In this document: one piece after another, positions 45,894 through 54,647 of the stretch | How the letters are laid out: every line of letters starts with the position of its first letter | Numbering within the stretch: the first letter of the stretch is position 1 | Source: Halanaerobacter jeridensis | GTDB lineage: Bacteria > Bacillota > Halanaerobiia > Halobacteroidales > Halobacteroidaceae | NCBI RefSeq assembly: GCF_016908315.1 | Contig: NZ_JAFBDQ010000005.1 | Coordinates: 126,001 to 190,000 of the forward strand | Reading direction: 5' to 3' | DNA: 64,000 nt | Notes under the pieces: model-generated | Seen by the model: the letters and a program-made list of their open reading frames with translations, nothing else | Databases searched by the model: none | Told to the model about the DNA's origin: nothing | Position numbers and translations under genes: made by a program

Positions 45894-46556
45894 TTAATTC
45901 AATTGTGCTAATTTATACTTGAAGAATTCGTCTCCATTGGGTCCATAATATTTTAAACGTTTTTGATAATAATTATATCTACCTAAAACTTTGAACAAAT
46001 AATTATTATAAAATTGATCTACATCTTTTTTAGCTGTTTTATGAAATCCTTGGTTATAAGAAACAATTACTTTATGCACATCATTATTATAATTTTGATA
46101 GGCTAAACCAAGATAATAAGCAGTAAATCTAATCCCTAAATCAGTAGCATCTAGCATTCGCCATTTCTTATATTCAACCCCTAATCTATCAGCAATCCAT
46201 TTAGCAGTAGTTACCCTCATACTAGAAACTCCAATACTAGCTCCATTATCATAACTATCTTTAGACACGAAATTAGTTTCTGCTTCAATAATTGCTGTTA
46301 AAACTAGTGGGTCAATATCTACTTCTAATTCGCGAGAATAATAATCACTCCAATATAAAATGGAATCTGCATATTCCTTAGCGCGTTTCTTACTTAGATT
46401 TGCATTAGTATTATAGGCAATATCATGAATGTATTTAATCCGATATGATAAGTAACTCTCCATATTTTGATGATCATAAGCAAGTCCTGTCCCAGTTATT
46501 CCAAACATTAAAATTCCAACTAACAATAAAATTATAAATCCATAATTTCGTTTCAT
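45894..46556 (-). CDS. Lytic transglycosylase (SLT domain), exported
   Basis: A 220-residue protein with an N-terminal signal or anchor (GFIILLLVGILMFGITGTGLA) and an SLT/goose-lysozyme-like domain: VDIDPLVLTAIIEAETNFVS with the catalytic Glu in IIEAETNF, GASIGVSSMRVTTAKWIADRL, DLGIRFTAYYLGLAY and VIVSYNQGFHK. It would cleave peptidoglycan to 1,6-anhydro-muropeptides. Length is typical for the small MltE/Slt35-like forms. The gene stands alone, with a 457-base non-coding space upstream. Confidence 0.88.
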   Translation of the reverse strand: MKRNYGFIILLLVGILMFGITGTGLAYDHQNMESYLSYRIKYIHDIAYNTNANLSKKRAKEYADSILYWSDYYSRELEVDIDPLVLTAIIEAETNFVSKDSYDNGASIGVSSMRVTTAKWIADRLGVEYKKWRMLDATDLGIRFTAYYLGLAYQNYNNDVHKVIVSYNQGFHKTAKKDVDQFYNNYLFKVLGRYNYYQKRLKYYGPNGDEFFKYKLAQLN

Positions 46557-47013
46557 AATTGATCACTCCTTATAAGCTTATCTAAATCCTAACCACTAAT
46601 AAAAATTATTCTTATTAACACCTTCTATCTTTAACTATAGATGATTTGACCCAATTTTTCAAGTTAAATTTTTATATCTGGTCTTAAAAGTTTAATTTAT
46701 CTATTATAACCTTAAAAGAGTTATCTATAATTAGATAAACTAGTTTAAAAGAATATATAAAGATAATTACAACCTAATTTATAATTTTTTGGTACCTTAT
46801 TAACAATTGTTATTAGAAATAAAGTTTAATACTAGTTATTATAAAATTAAATATTTAATTATGTAATAATATTTAATAGTTTCAGACATACTAAAGTTAA
46901 ATTTGAATATATTTGAACTTTTAAAATTCGTACTCATTTTTAACCTTGACTATGTTAACCTTAGTACTACAAAATGCTAATTTATTTCAGAACTAAATTT
47001 ATTATGTGAGGAG
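46557..47013. other. AT-rich divergent intergenic region
   Basis: No gene recognised in 457 bases between the divergent transglycosylase and DUF378 genes. TTGACT (46946-46951) and TACAAA (46968-46973) with a 16-base spacer form a possible promoter for the DUF378 gene. Otherwise only AT-rich sequence without strong inverted repeats was seen. Confidence 0.4.
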
Positions 47014-47025
47014 TTGAAAACTAAG

Positions 47026-47235
47026 ATGGATCGAATTGCACTAATTCTAATAATAATTGGTGCCCTGAATTGGGGTCTGATTGGTATCTTTGGATTTGAT
47101 TTAGTTGCTTTTATTTCTGGTGTAGAATTCGGAGGTCTTAATACTTTTAGTAGAATTATTTATGCTTTAGTAGGACTTGCTGGACTATATTCATTTAGCT
47201 TTTTATTCCGAGAAGATGAAGCACAAATAGAATAA
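47026..47235 (+). CDS. DUF378 family small membrane protein
   Basis: A 69-residue two-helix membrane protein matching DUF378 (YuzA-like): DRIALILIIIGALNWGLIGIFGFDLVAFI with the conserved GALNWGL, then SRIIYALVGLAGLYSFSFLF. Function unknown; the family is widespread in Firmicutes. The start is uncertain: the ATG at 47026 is 12 bases from GAGGAG, while an in-frame TTG at 47014 directly abuts it. It is monocistronic and followed by a strong terminator. Confidence 0.88.
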   Translation: MDRIALILIIIGALNWGLIGIFGFDLVAFISGVEFGGLNTFSRIIYALVGLAGLYSFSFLFREDEAQIE

Positions 47236-47236
47236 C

Positions 47237-47269
47237 AAAAGAGGTCTCCAATTTTGGAGACCTCTTTTG
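47237..47269. terminator. Bidirectional terminator
   Basis: Stem AAAAGAGGTCTCC/GGAGACCTCTTTT (13 bp plus A-T) with a short AT loop between convergent genes (DUF378 and the Lgt-like protein); T runs on both strands. Confidence 0.9.
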
Positions 47270-47283
47270 TTTGATTTGATAAT

Positions 47284-47841
47284 TCAAATAAATATTCTAA
47301 CTATTCCATAAGCAATTACAAATAAAGTTAATATACTTTTTTTACTATCTTTATAGTCTAGAATTAAAAACTGAACTGCTGCAATAAAAGCCCACCATAA
47401 TGATAATAACAAAGTTACTAAAAAATTAAGCTGACCTTCAAAGTAATAAGTCCAACTACCAATCATTAAAGCAACTGTAATTATACTAGTATAGCGAGAA
47501 CTTAATTGCCAGAAGTCTTTATTATTCTGCCAAGAAAAATAAAATACTATCACTACTCCTCCCAACAATGCCCCAGTCAAATTTAAAGTTAAATGAGATA
47601 ATTCAAATGTTGCCAATAAATTTTTCTGATAAAAGGGCCAATTTAATAGAACATATAATAATCTAGACCCTATTACAGCAAAAATTATTACATAAAAATT
47701 CAGATCTTCTCGTTCTTCTTGGCTTAATATATCTTGTAGTTGAAATTTAGAAATAAAATTAGCAATTACTCCTGCTATTAAAGTTAAAAATAAAAACCAA
47801 CTTAAAGCTAATGATTTATATTCAATCAGATATGGGTCCAT
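47284..47841 (-). CDS. Short Lgt-like polytopic membrane protein
   Basis: A 185-residue membrane protein with about six helices. FAVIGSRLLYVLLNWPFYQKN followed by LNLTGALLGGVVIVFYF resembles the prolipoprotein diacylglyceryl transferase core (AxxGARLxYVLxNWxxY and GLSxxGALLGG), but the protein is about 85 residues shorter than Lgt and lacks the HGGL-type catalytic region that I can recognise. It follows a TlpA-type thioredoxin gene by 14 bases and ends at a terminator, making it the last gene of a CcdA-TlpA unit. A role in membrane thiol or lipoprotein processing is an inference. Confidence 0.65.
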   Translation of the reverse strand: MDPYLIEYKSLALSWFLFLTLIAGVIANFISKFQLQDILSQEEREDLNFYVIIFAVIGSRLLYVLLNWPFYQKNLLATFELSHLTLNLTGALLGGVVIVFYFSWQNNKDFWQLSSRYTSIITVALMIGSWTYYFEGQLNFLVTLLLSLWWAFIAAVQFLILDYKDSKKSILTLFVIAYGIVRIFI

Positions 47842-47855
47842 AATAAAACCTACCT

Positions 47856-48401
47856 TTATTTTTGCAGATCCTGCTTGATTTGATTCAATTCTGTCTTACT
47901 AACTGCTCCTTTTTTAATGTATTGTATCTTCCCACGGGGGCCAATAAAGTAAGAAGTAGGAATTACAGAGATTTTATATTCTCTTCCTATTTGCTTTCCT
48001 TTATCTAATAAAACCGGAAGACTATATCCACCATAGCTAATAAATTGACGCACCTTTTGTTTTTCTTCTCCCAAATTAACAGCTAAAACTACAAAATCTT
48101 CTTTGTTTTCTTCATAAAAATCATTTAAATCAGGCATCTCTTCTCGACATGGTGGACACCAAGTCGCCCAAAAGTTTAAAATAACATACTGCCCTCGGTA
48201 ATCAGATAATGAAACTTTTTCTCCTTCTAAATTAGTCAACTCAAAATCAGGTGCAATATTATTAAGATCAGTTCCTACTTCACCTTCAGGTTGTTTTGTC
48301 TGTTTATTAGTAGTCGGCTTATTTAATTGATAATAAGCTCCTAGTCCAACAATTAATAAAGCAAGTACAATTACTAATCCTACTTTGAAATTTTTACTCA
48401 T
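47856..48401 (-). CDS. TlpA/ResA-type membrane-anchored thioredoxin
   Basis: A 181-residue thiol-disulfide oxidoreductase with an N-terminal membrane anchor (VGLVIVLALLIVGLGAYYQL), a linker, and a TlpA-like domain: APDFELTNLEGEKVSLSDYRG, the active-site FWATWCPPCREEMPDL (CPPC) and YKISVIPTSYFI with the cis-Pro. It reduces exported proteins outside the cytoplasmic membrane with electrons from CcdA, encoded just upstream (65 bases). Possible substrates include cytochrome precursors or surface disulfides. Confidence 0.93.
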   Translation of the reverse strand: MSKNFKVGLVIVLALLIVGLGAYYQLNKPTTNKQTKQPEGEVGTDLNNIAPDFELTNLEGEKVSLSDYRGQYVILNFWATWCPPCREEMPDLNDFYEENKEDFVVLAVNLGEEKQKVRQFISYGGYSLPVLLDKGKQIGREYKISVIPTSYFIGPRGKIQYIKKGAVSKTELNQIKQDLQK

Positions 48402-48466
48402 AATTATCCCCTTCCTAAATTTTTAAATTTCTATCTTCTTCGCAAATCGGTGGGCGTTTTCCTTTA

Positions 48467-49150
48467 TTATATAAAATATTGGCTTAGGGCTTGGACTTTA
48501 TTTAAGAATAATAGAATACCAAAAATAATCAAGACTGCCCCACTTACTTTTGAAACAATAGGTAAGTACTTGTTGACCTTATTCGAAACTTCCATAAACT
48601 TTTCAATAAATACAGCTGTTAAAATAAATGGGATTCCTAGACCCAATGAATAAAAAACTAATAAAATAATTCCCTGTACTAAAGTAGTAGAGGAACCGGC
48701 ATAGGCTAAAATAGAAGCTAAGACTGGCCCTACACAAGGCGTCCAACCAGCAGCAAAAGCCATGCCCATCAATACAGCAGTTATCCAACTAGTAGCTTCT
48801 TTTGGTCCTTCCACTCGTGCTTCTTTGTATAAAAATTCCATCTTCAACAATCCAATTAAATGTAGCCCAAAAACTATAATTAAAATACCGCTGATTTTAT
48901 GAAATAATAATTTGTATTCAGCAAATAATTTTCCAATATAACTTGCAGTAGCCCCCATCATGATAAATACTAAAGAAAAACCTAATACAAAAGCAATAGC
49001 TCGCCATAAAGTAAAAGTTTTAGTTTGTTTTTCTTCACTAGTACTACCGGTAATATAACCTACATATGCTGGAACTAACGGCAGCACACAAGGTGAAACA
49101 AATGATGCAAATCCAGCAAAAACTGCCATGAATAATGAAACATCCTGCAT
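48467..49150 (-). CDS. ccdA: CcdA-family thiol-disulfide transmembrane transporter
   Basis: A 227-residue six-helix membrane protein with the CcdA/DsbD-beta hallmarks: FASFVSPCVLPLVPAYVGYI in helix 1 and FAAGWTPCVGPVLASILAY in helix 4, each with the redox cysteine (SPC and TPC). It moves reducing equivalents from cytoplasmic thioredoxin across the membrane to TlpA-type proteins. First gene of the ccdA-tlpA-lgt-like unit. GGGAGGG lies before the ATG. Confidence 0.94.
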   Translation of the reverse strand: MQDVSLFMAVFAGFASFVSPCVLPLVPAYVGYITGSTSEEKQTKTFTLWRAIAFVLGFSLVFIMMGATASYIGKLFAEYKLLFHKISGILIIVFGLHLIGLLKMEFLYKEARVEGPKEATSWITAVLMGMAFAAGWTPCVGPVLASILAYAGSSTTLVQGIILLVFYSLGLGIPFILTAVFIEKFMEVSNKVNKYLPIVSKVSGAVLIIFGILLFLNKVQALSQYFI

Positions 49151-49185
49151 TTTTTCTCCCTCCCTTTAAAATAAAAATTAATATT

Positions 49186-49238
49186 TTAATATTTGGATAT
49201 TTTAATATTACTCCTACTAAAAAACATCCAAATATTAA
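49186..49238. repeat. Inverted repeat between plsC and ccdA
   Basis: A 13-bp perfect inverted repeat TTAATATTTGGAT/ATCCAAATATTAA with a 27-base spacer, 36 bases before the ccdA start, plus a near-copy of the half-site (TTAATATTTGAAT) at about 49260. It could be an operator for ccdA or a terminator for plsC. Confidence 0.4.
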
Positions 49239-49279
49239 CTAGTCTTTATTTTAACATAGTTAATATTTGAATGCCAAAC

Positions 49280-49864
49280 TTAATCTAATAATTTTCCAAT
49301 TTCTTTCATAATAATCCTGCCCGCTTCTTTCATTTCAGATCTATCTAGCTTACGGTCATAATAATCATCTAAAGTAAATGGTTTACCAAAATGTACTTCA
49401 ACTCCCTCTTTAAAAGGATGCCTGGTTTTAAGCCCTACTGGTAATAACGGTGCCTGAGACTTTGTAGCTAATAATACAGAGCCCAATTTTGCTCTTCCTA
49501 ACGTTCCATCTCTACTCCTAGTTCCTTCAGGGAAAATCCCTATCGCTTCTTCCTGCTCTATAAAACGCAAAGCTGATTTAATTGCTTTAGTATCAGGTCG
49601 ACCTCTTTCGACTGGAAAAGCACCATATGTTCTCATTATTTTTTCTAAAAAGAAATTTTCAAATAACTCAGATTTGGCCATATAATGTATTTTGCGATTG
49701 AATGCTGCTCCTAACACCGGTGGATCAAAATTACTTATATGATTAGCTACTACAATTAAGGGACCTTTTTGAGGAATGTTTTCTACACCTGTTACTTTCT
49801 GACGTAGAAATAGCTTAAAAGCACCTTTTAAAACACCATGGGTGAACCAATAAACACGGTCCAT
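49280..49864 (-). CDS. plsC: 1-acyl-sn-glycerol-3-phosphate acyltransferase PlsC
   Basis: A 194-residue acyltransferase with the catalytic NHxxxxD motif in VVANHISNFDPPVLG, GRPDTKAIKSALRFI, and the substrate-binding IGIFPEGTRSRDG. It adds the second acyl chain to lysophosphatidic acid at the cytoplasmic membrane. It begins three bases after the cmk stop codon, with AGGAGG inside the end of cmk; the cmk-plsC pair is common in Clostridia and relatives. Confidence 0.94.
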   Translation of the reverse strand: MDRVYWFTHGVLKGAFKLFLRQKVTGVENIPQKGPLIVVANHISNFDPPVLGAAFNRKIHYMAKSELFENFFLEKIMRTYGAFPVERGRPDTKAIKSALRFIEQEEAIGIFPEGTRSRDGTLGRAKLGSVLLATKSQAPLLPVGLKTRHPFKEGVEVHFGKPFTLDDYYDRKLDRSEMKEAGRIIMKEIGKLLD

Positions 49865-49867
49865 AAT

Positions 49868-50542
49868 TTAAACCTCCTGACAAAGGTTGAGTATTTCCTC
49901 TACTACTTCAGAAATACTCAAATTAGTAGTATCAACCTCGTTGGCATCTTCTGCCTTCTTTAAAGGACTAACCTCACGATTTTTATCTATCTCGTCTCGT
50001 CTTATAATCTCTTCCTTTAATTTTTCAAAGTCCACTTCTTCACCACTTTCTTTTAAATCTTCATAACGTCTCATAGTCCGTTCTTCTACAGTCGCATTTA
50101 AAAACACTTTTAGATCAGCATCAGGTAGCACTACTGTCCCAATATCACGACCATCCATAACTACACCACCCTGCGCAGCCATTTCACGTTGTAACTTAAC
50201 TAATCTTTCCCGCACTGCTTTAATCTTAGCAACTAATGATACATTATTACTTACTTTATTAGTGCGAATTTTATCTGTTACATCTACACCATCTAAGATC
50301 ACTTTTTCTTTTTCATTGACCTTTTTAAATTTAACTTCAGTCTCCTTAGCCATAGCTGCTACTTCATCCTCGTCAGCAAGGTTCAAACCCTGCTTTAAGG
50401 CTTTTAAAGTCAAAGCACGATACATAGCTCCAGTATCAATATATATATAACTTAAAGTATCAGCTACACGTTTAGCTACTGTACTTTTTCCAGCACCTGC
50501 TGGTCCGTCAATCGCTATTACCAATTCTTTATCTTCACCCAT
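49868..50542 (-). CDS. cmk: Cytidylate kinase
   Basis: A 224-residue CMP kinase: P-loop IAIDGPAGAGKSTVAKRVA, YIDTGAMYRALTLKAL, VVMDGRDIGTVVLPDADLKVFL and RRDEIDKNREVSPLKKA. It phosphorylates CMP and dCMP with ATP. Length is standard. Directly followed by plsC in one transcript. The 347 bases upstream contain a 218-bp inverted-repeat element. Confidence 0.96.
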   Translation of the reverse strand: MGEDKELVIAIDGPAGAGKSTVAKRVADTLSYIYIDTGAMYRALTLKALKQGLNLADEDEVAAMAKETEVKFKKVNEKEKVILDGVDVTDKIRTNKVSNNVSLVAKIKAVRERLVKLQREMAAQGGVVMDGRDIGTVVLPDADLKVFLNATVEERTMRRYEDLKESGEEVDFEKLKEEIIRRDEIDKNREVSPLKKAEDANEVDTTNLSISEVVEEILNLCQEV

Positions 50543-50602
50543 AAATTATCATACTCCCTATTTACTTTATTATATATTATTTCATTTATTAATATTAAAT
50601 AT

Positions 50603-50820
50603 TATCTATATAAAGTGGCACTATCGTGCCACTAGCTAGTAGATAAAAGCTAGTAGCTAGTAGTAAATTCAAAACCAAAAAACAGTTCACAGCTTTGAAT
50701 TATTGAATACTAGGTTAATGTTTTAGGTTTTGAATTTGATTTTATGTTTTTAACTACTAACTCCTAGCTACTTACTTCTAGCTATAAAGCTTCACTCCAA
50801 AGTGAAGCTTTATATAGATA
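50603..50820. repeat. 218-bp MITE-like inverted-repeat element
   Basis: Ends carry a perfect 13-bp terminal inverted repeat TATCTATATAAAG / CTTTATATAGATA. Inside each end lies a hairpin: AGTGGCAC/GTGCCACT (50614-50633, 4-base loop) and AAAGCTTCAC/GTGAAGCTTT (50786-50811). Further in, AAATTCAAAACC (50665-50676) and GGTTTTGAATTT (50726-50737) pair, and the segments between are rich in AGCTAGTAG words with partial inverted symmetry. No coding frame. It fills the gap between cmk and the sigma-factor gene. Confidence 0.65.
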
Positions 50821-50830
50821 TACAGATAAA

Positions 50831-50877
50831 ATTGGATATTGAAAGTTAATTTATACTCCTAACTTCCAATATCCAAT
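50831..50877 (-). terminator. Terminator of the sigma-factor gene
   Basis: ATTGGATATTG/CAATATCCAAT (11-bp perfect stem, extended by AAGTT/AACTT) followed on the minus strand by TTTTATCT, 12 bases after the stop codon. Confidence 0.75.
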
Positions 50878-50889
50878 CTAGTAATTATT

Positions 50890-51723
50890 TTATAGATAAT
50901 CTTTTAGTTTTTCACTTCTTGTTGGATGTCGTAATCTCTGTAGCGCTTTCTTTTCAATCTGTCTAATTCTTTCTCGCGACAAGTCATAATCTTGTCCAAT
51001 TTCTTTCAAAGTTCGAGCTCGTCCATCTAAAAGACCAAATCTTAATTTTAAAATTCTCTGTTCTCGATCAGATAAAGTATCCAAAACTTCATCTAATTCA
51101 TCTTGTAATAATTCTTTTTGAGTTAATTGATCTGGAGTAGGAGAATTAGTATCTTCAATCATATCTCCTAAATAAAAGTCATCATCACCTTCTCCTACTG
51201 GACGATCTAAAGAATCAGGCGATTGAATTAATTTTTTTATTTTTCTCACTTTAGATAACTCCAAATCCATTTCTTCCGCTACTTCTTCTGCTTTAGGATC
51301 ACGTCCTAAATCTTTAGCTAATCTATTAGTCACCTTCTGATATTTATTCATAACCTCCCATACATGAGCTGGGATTCTTATTGTTCTCGATTTATCAGAT
51401 AATGCTCTACTAATTCGCTGTTTAATCCACCAGGTAGCATAAGTACTAAAGCGATATCCTTTAGTATAATCAAATTTCTGGATTGCCTGCATCAATCCTA
51501 AATTTCCCTCTTGAATTAAATCAAGAAAGTCTAATCCTTGTCCCATATATTTCTTAGCAATACTTATCACTAATCTTAAATTAGCTTCAATCAGCTCCTG
51601 TTCTGCCTCTTTGTCCCCCTCTACTATTCTTTTAGCTAATTCTCTTTCTTCTTCAGCAGACAACAATTCATGTGCCGATTGATCTAAATATAACTTTATG
51701 CTGTCATCAGTCCTGGCTGCCAT
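50890..51723 (-). CDS. Primary-type sigma-70 factor (RpoD/SigA-like, short form)
   Basis: A 277-residue sigma-70 protein with region 1.2 ([28 protein letters not shown]), region 2 ([56 protein letters not shown] split as [16 protein letters not shown] and IKQRISRAL), region 3 and region 4 ([44 protein letters not shown]). Regions 2.4 and 4.2 match the primary sigma consensus, but region 1.1 is absent and dnaG is not adjacent, so it may be a group 2 (alternative housekeeping-like) sigma. It is monocistronic. Confidence 0.93.
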   Translation of the reverse strand: MAARTDDSIKLYLDQSAHELLSAEEERELAKRIVEGDKEAEQELIEANLRLVISIAKKYMGQGLDFLDLIQEGNLGLMQAIQKFDYTKGYRFSTYATWWIKQRISRALSDKSRTIRIPAHVWEVMNKYQKVTNRLAKDLGRDPKAEEVAEEMDLELSKVRKIKKLIQSPDSLDRPVGEGDDDFYLGDMIEDTNSPTPDQLTQKELLQDELDEVLDTLSDREQRILKLRFGLLDGRARTLKEIGQDYDLSRERIRQIEKKALQRLRHPTRSEKLKDYL

Positions 51724-52023
51724 CTCACCCCTCCTTTATGAAAGAATACGATTGACTACTATTATGGCATTATAAACTACTTAGATAAAATTTTAGTCAA
51801 TTATATTCTTAATTAACAATTATAAAAGTTTTAAATAGTTTTTTCTATTTTATTTAAAAGGCATATTAAATATTTCTCACAAAAAAGCATTTCTCCTGCA
51901 AATTAAATGAATTTTTATTTAAAAATAAATTATTACCTTCTAGAAGGGAGCTGTTTAATTATTTTAAGACAAAAAATAGAATTTATTATCTATTAAATCT
52001 TAATTATTCCATTTTTTTAAAGT
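51724..52023. other. Intergenic region, nothing further seen
   Basis: AT-rich 300-base space between the ABC transporter end and the sigma-factor start. No gene, strong hairpin or convincing promoter box could be identified by eye. Confidence 0.4.
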
Positions 52024-53754
52024 TTAAGATACTAATTGTTCACTAAATTCTCTTTGGTATAATTGCTTATACATACTATCTGACTGCTGAATCAATTTTT
52101 CATGACAACCTCGTTCAGCAATGCCATCTTCAGTCAGCACTATAATTTCATCAGCATTTTTTACTGTTGATAATCGATGAGCAATTACTAATGTCGTTCT
52201 ATCTTCAGCTAATCTCCTTAAAGATTCTTGAATTATTTTTTCACTTTTATTATCTAAAGAAGAAGTTGCTTCATCTAAAATTAAAATTGCAGGGTCTTTT
52301 AAGAAAGTACGAGCAATTGAAATTCTTTGCTTTTGACCTCCAGATAATTTAACGCCTCGCTCACCTATGTTAGTATTATAACCATTTTCTAGGTCTAAAA
52401 TAAATTGATGAGCATTAGCCTTCTTAGCAGCAGCAATTATCTCTTCCTCTTTAGCATCTAAACTACCGTAAGCAATATTATCTTCAACCGTCCCATTAAA
52501 CAAAAACACATCCTGCTGGACCGTACCTATATTACCGCGCAGCGAATTCAAAGTAAAGTTTTCAATACTTTCACCATCGATTAATATTTCACCGCTATCA
52601 ATTTCATAAAATCGCGGTAACAACCTGCATAAAGTTGATTTACCTGCTCCAGATGGGCCAACAAACGCTACAGTTTGACCGGCATCAATCTCAATATCAA
52701 TATCTGATAAAACCTTAGAATGATGGTCATAACCAAAAGTAACATCATTATAATAAATTTGACCTGTAATATCCTCTAATTCTTTAGCATCAGGCTTATC
52801 TTGGATTTCTGGATCAATATTCAACAATTCATTGAATCTTCTAAAACCAGCCATGCCTTTTTGGAACTGCTCATTAAATCTAACTAAACGCTCTAAAGGC
52901 TTAATAAATAGCCGCACATAAAAGATAAAAGCTATTAATTCTCCAACTGTTAATTGTTCTAAATAAATAAAATAGCCACCTGCTGCTAAAGTAATCAATG
53001 TAATTAGATTACTTAAAAAAGTCAGACTAGAAAAGAAAGTCGCCATCACCTGCATCGCATCTTCTCTCTTTTTACGATAAGTATGATTCTGATTTAGAAA
53101 CTTATCAAACTCAAATTCTTCATTAGTAAAGGCCTTCATTACTCTAACACCACTTAAACTATCTTCAATTTGAGAATTCAAATTACCCATTTCTTCTTTA
53201 ATATTGCGGAAAGCTTGGTGCATTCTATCACCTAATTTAAATGAAATGAAAGCCATAATCGGTACTACTAAAAAAGTAAATAAGGCTAACTGCCAGTGAA
53301 TAGTTAATAAAATTCCAAAAGAACCCAAGATCATAACCAAAGAAATAAATATATCTTCTGGTCCATGGTGAGCCATTTCTGATAAGTTATTTAAGTCATT
53401 AACTACTCGGGACATTAAATATCCTACTTTATTATCATCATAGAATTTAAAAGATAATTTCTGCAAGTGAGTAAATAAATCCTCACGCATATCAGTTTCC
53501 ATTCTAATTCCTACTACATGTCCCCAATAATGAACTATATACTGTAATACCAAACGCAAAATATAAAGAACAAATAAAATTCCGATTGCTTTTGCCACTA
53601 GAGAAAAATTACGACTAGGAAAAAAATCATCTATCATATCGCGGATGAAAATCGGGAATACCAAATCTAGCCCCGACATCCCAAAGGCACAGATCAAATC
53701 CACTACAAATAACTTCCAATGCGCCTTATAATAACTTATAAATTTTTTCAGCAT
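52024..53754 (-). CDS. ABC exporter, fused membrane and ATPase domains
   Basis: A 576-residue half-transporter: six-helix type 1 exporter membrane domain (residues about 1-310), then the ATPase with Walker A VAFVGPSGAGKSTLCRLLP, Q-loop GTVQQDVFLF, signature LSGGQKQRISIART, Walker B AILILDEATSSLD and the H-loop VIAHRLST. It would work as a homodimer of the MsbA/LmrA/BmrA type, exporting lipids, drugs or peptides. I use the ATG at 53754 with GGGGGA upstream. It stands alone; substrate cannot be inferred. Confidence 0.93.
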   Translation of the reverse strand: MLKKFISYYKAHWKLFVVDLICAFGMSGLDLVFPIFIRDMIDDFFPSRNFSLVAKAIGILFVLYILRLVLQYIVHYWGHVVGIRMETDMREDLFTHLQKLSFKFYDDNKVGYLMSRVVNDLNNLSEMAHHGPEDIFISLVMILGSFGILLTIHWQLALFTFLVVPIMAFISFKLGDRMHQAFRNIKEEMGNLNSQIEDSLSGVRVMKAFTNEEFEFDKFLNQNHTYRKKREDAMQVMATFFSSLTFLSNLITLITLAAGGYFIYLEQLTVGELIAFIFYVRLFIKPLERLVRFNEQFQKGMAGFRRFNELLNIDPEIQDKPDAKELEDITGQIYYNDVTFGYDHHSKVLSDIDIEIDAGQTVAFVGPSGAGKSTLCRLLPRFYEIDSGEILIDGESIENFTLNSLRGNIGTVQQDVFLFNGTVEDNIAYGSLDAKEEEIIAAAKKANAHQFILDLENGYNTNIGERGVKLSGGQKQRISIARTFLKDPAILILDEATSSLDNKSEKIIQESLRRLAEDRTTLVIAHRLSTVKNADEIIVLTEDGIAERGCHEKLIQQSDSMYKQLYQREFSEQLVS

Positions 53755-53822
53755 TTTGAATCCCCCTATATTATGTGTTTTCAATAATTACGATTATAAA
53801 AGAATTATGGTCTTATGTCAAA

Positions 53823-53856
53823 AAAAGCAACTTAGGCACTTACACCTAGGTTGCTT
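53823..53856 (-). terminator. Terminator of the A2M-PBP1C operon
   Basis: Minus-strand stem AGCAACcTAGG / CCTAaGTTGCT with an 8-base loop and a TTTTTTT tail; overlaps the stop codon of the last gene of the operon. Confidence 0.85.
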
Positions 53857-54394
53857 AATTCTTAAAAACACTAATTAATTCTCGCCATGACGATAAATTT
53901 AAATTAGAATCTAGATCAGAAGCTAGCTGTCTGTACTTTTGCGAAATAGTCGCCATACAAACGTTATATTTATTTCCTATATATTCTTGTGTCCCTTGCC
54001 AACAATTCAAGCGACAAATCAAATATTCTACTGCAGCCGCCCAACTTTTAGCTTGACCGCTTATATTATCTGTCTGCCCTTTATAATTACGCCACATTAG
54101 GATAGCTTTACTGATATAATCTTCAAATAAATCCCCAGTCATACGATCTACTAACAATTCCTCTACTCGGTCTTGAAAAATATTATCCGGTTTTTCTAAA
54201 CCTAGATTATCTCGAACCTGATTTATATTATTAATAATTTGTTCATTATTGTTATAATCCAATTCAGCTAATAACTCAATCTCAGCTAAACTTTGTTTTA
54301 ATTTCTCTCTCCCCGCTTCAGTTTGAGATAATTCCTGGGGACTTTGTCCATTTAATATCTTTTGAGGCTGCTCGATAAATTTTTCAATATCCAC
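53855..54394 (-). CDS. Unrecognised protein with helix-turn-helix-like C-terminus
   Basis: A 179-residue soluble protein. I use the GTG at 54394, preceded by GAGGGGGG, which lies after the stop of the upstream gene. The N-terminal half is helical (ELSQTEAGREKLKQSLAEIE, IINNINQVRDNLG). The C-terminal half (SWAAAVEYLICRLNCWQGTQ, EYIGNKYNVCMATISQKYRQL) looks like a helix-turn-helix of the type found beside SEC-C motif proteins, with a tryptophan-rich first helix. It is the last gene of the A2M-PBP1C operon, 11 bases after the YfiM-like gene. Regulatory function is a guess. Confidence 0.6.
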   Translation of the reverse strand: MDIEKFIEQPQKILNGQSPQELSQTEAGREKLKQSLAEIELLAELDYNNNEQIINNINQVRDNLGLEKPDNIFQDRVEELLVDRMTGDLFEDYISKAILMWRNYKGQTDNISGQAKSWAAAVEYLICRLNCWQGTQEYIGNKYNVCMATISQKYRQLASDLDSNLNLSSWRELISVFKN

Positions 54395-54405
54395 CTTATC
54401 CCCCC

Positions 54406-54633
54406 TCAAATCAATAATAATCCCAAGCAAACAACTATTCCACCTGCAATAGTAGCAAGCAGGTCAAGGACTTCTACTGTATGCTGCTGAGGATGATAAT
54501 AATCATATACTTCTTTTCCTACACCAGCTATAATAACCATTACCATAGAAAACCAATGATTACTTCCTAATATAAAACAAAATGTGAATATTAATACTCC
54601 AGCTAAGAAATGTTTCACTTTATCAACAGGCAT
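54406..54633 (-). CDS. Small YfiM/DUF2279-like membrane protein
   Basis: A 75-residue protein with two hydrophobic segments: MPVDKVKHFLAGVLIFTFCF and a C-terminal DLLATIAGGIVVCLGLLLI, with KEVYDYYHPQQHTVEVLD between. The pattern DKxxHFxAG...KExYDyxHP...DxxATxxGG matches small DUF2279/YfiM-like proteins sometimes found in phages and envelopes. Start ATG 54633 follows AGGTGTGA. It lies 14 bases after pbpC in the same operon and could help envelope assembly; function is unknown. Confidence 0.65.
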   Translation of the reverse strand: MPVDKVKHFLAGVLIFTFCFILGSNHWFSMVMVIIAGVGKEVYDYYHPQQHTVEVLDLLATIAGGIVVCLGLLLI

Positions 54634-54647
54634 GATTATCACACCTT

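Noticed and set aside
53855-54633. Prophage remnant
   Set aside because: The small YfiM-like protein has phage relatives, but the two genes are tightly coupled to pbpC and no other phage gene is present.
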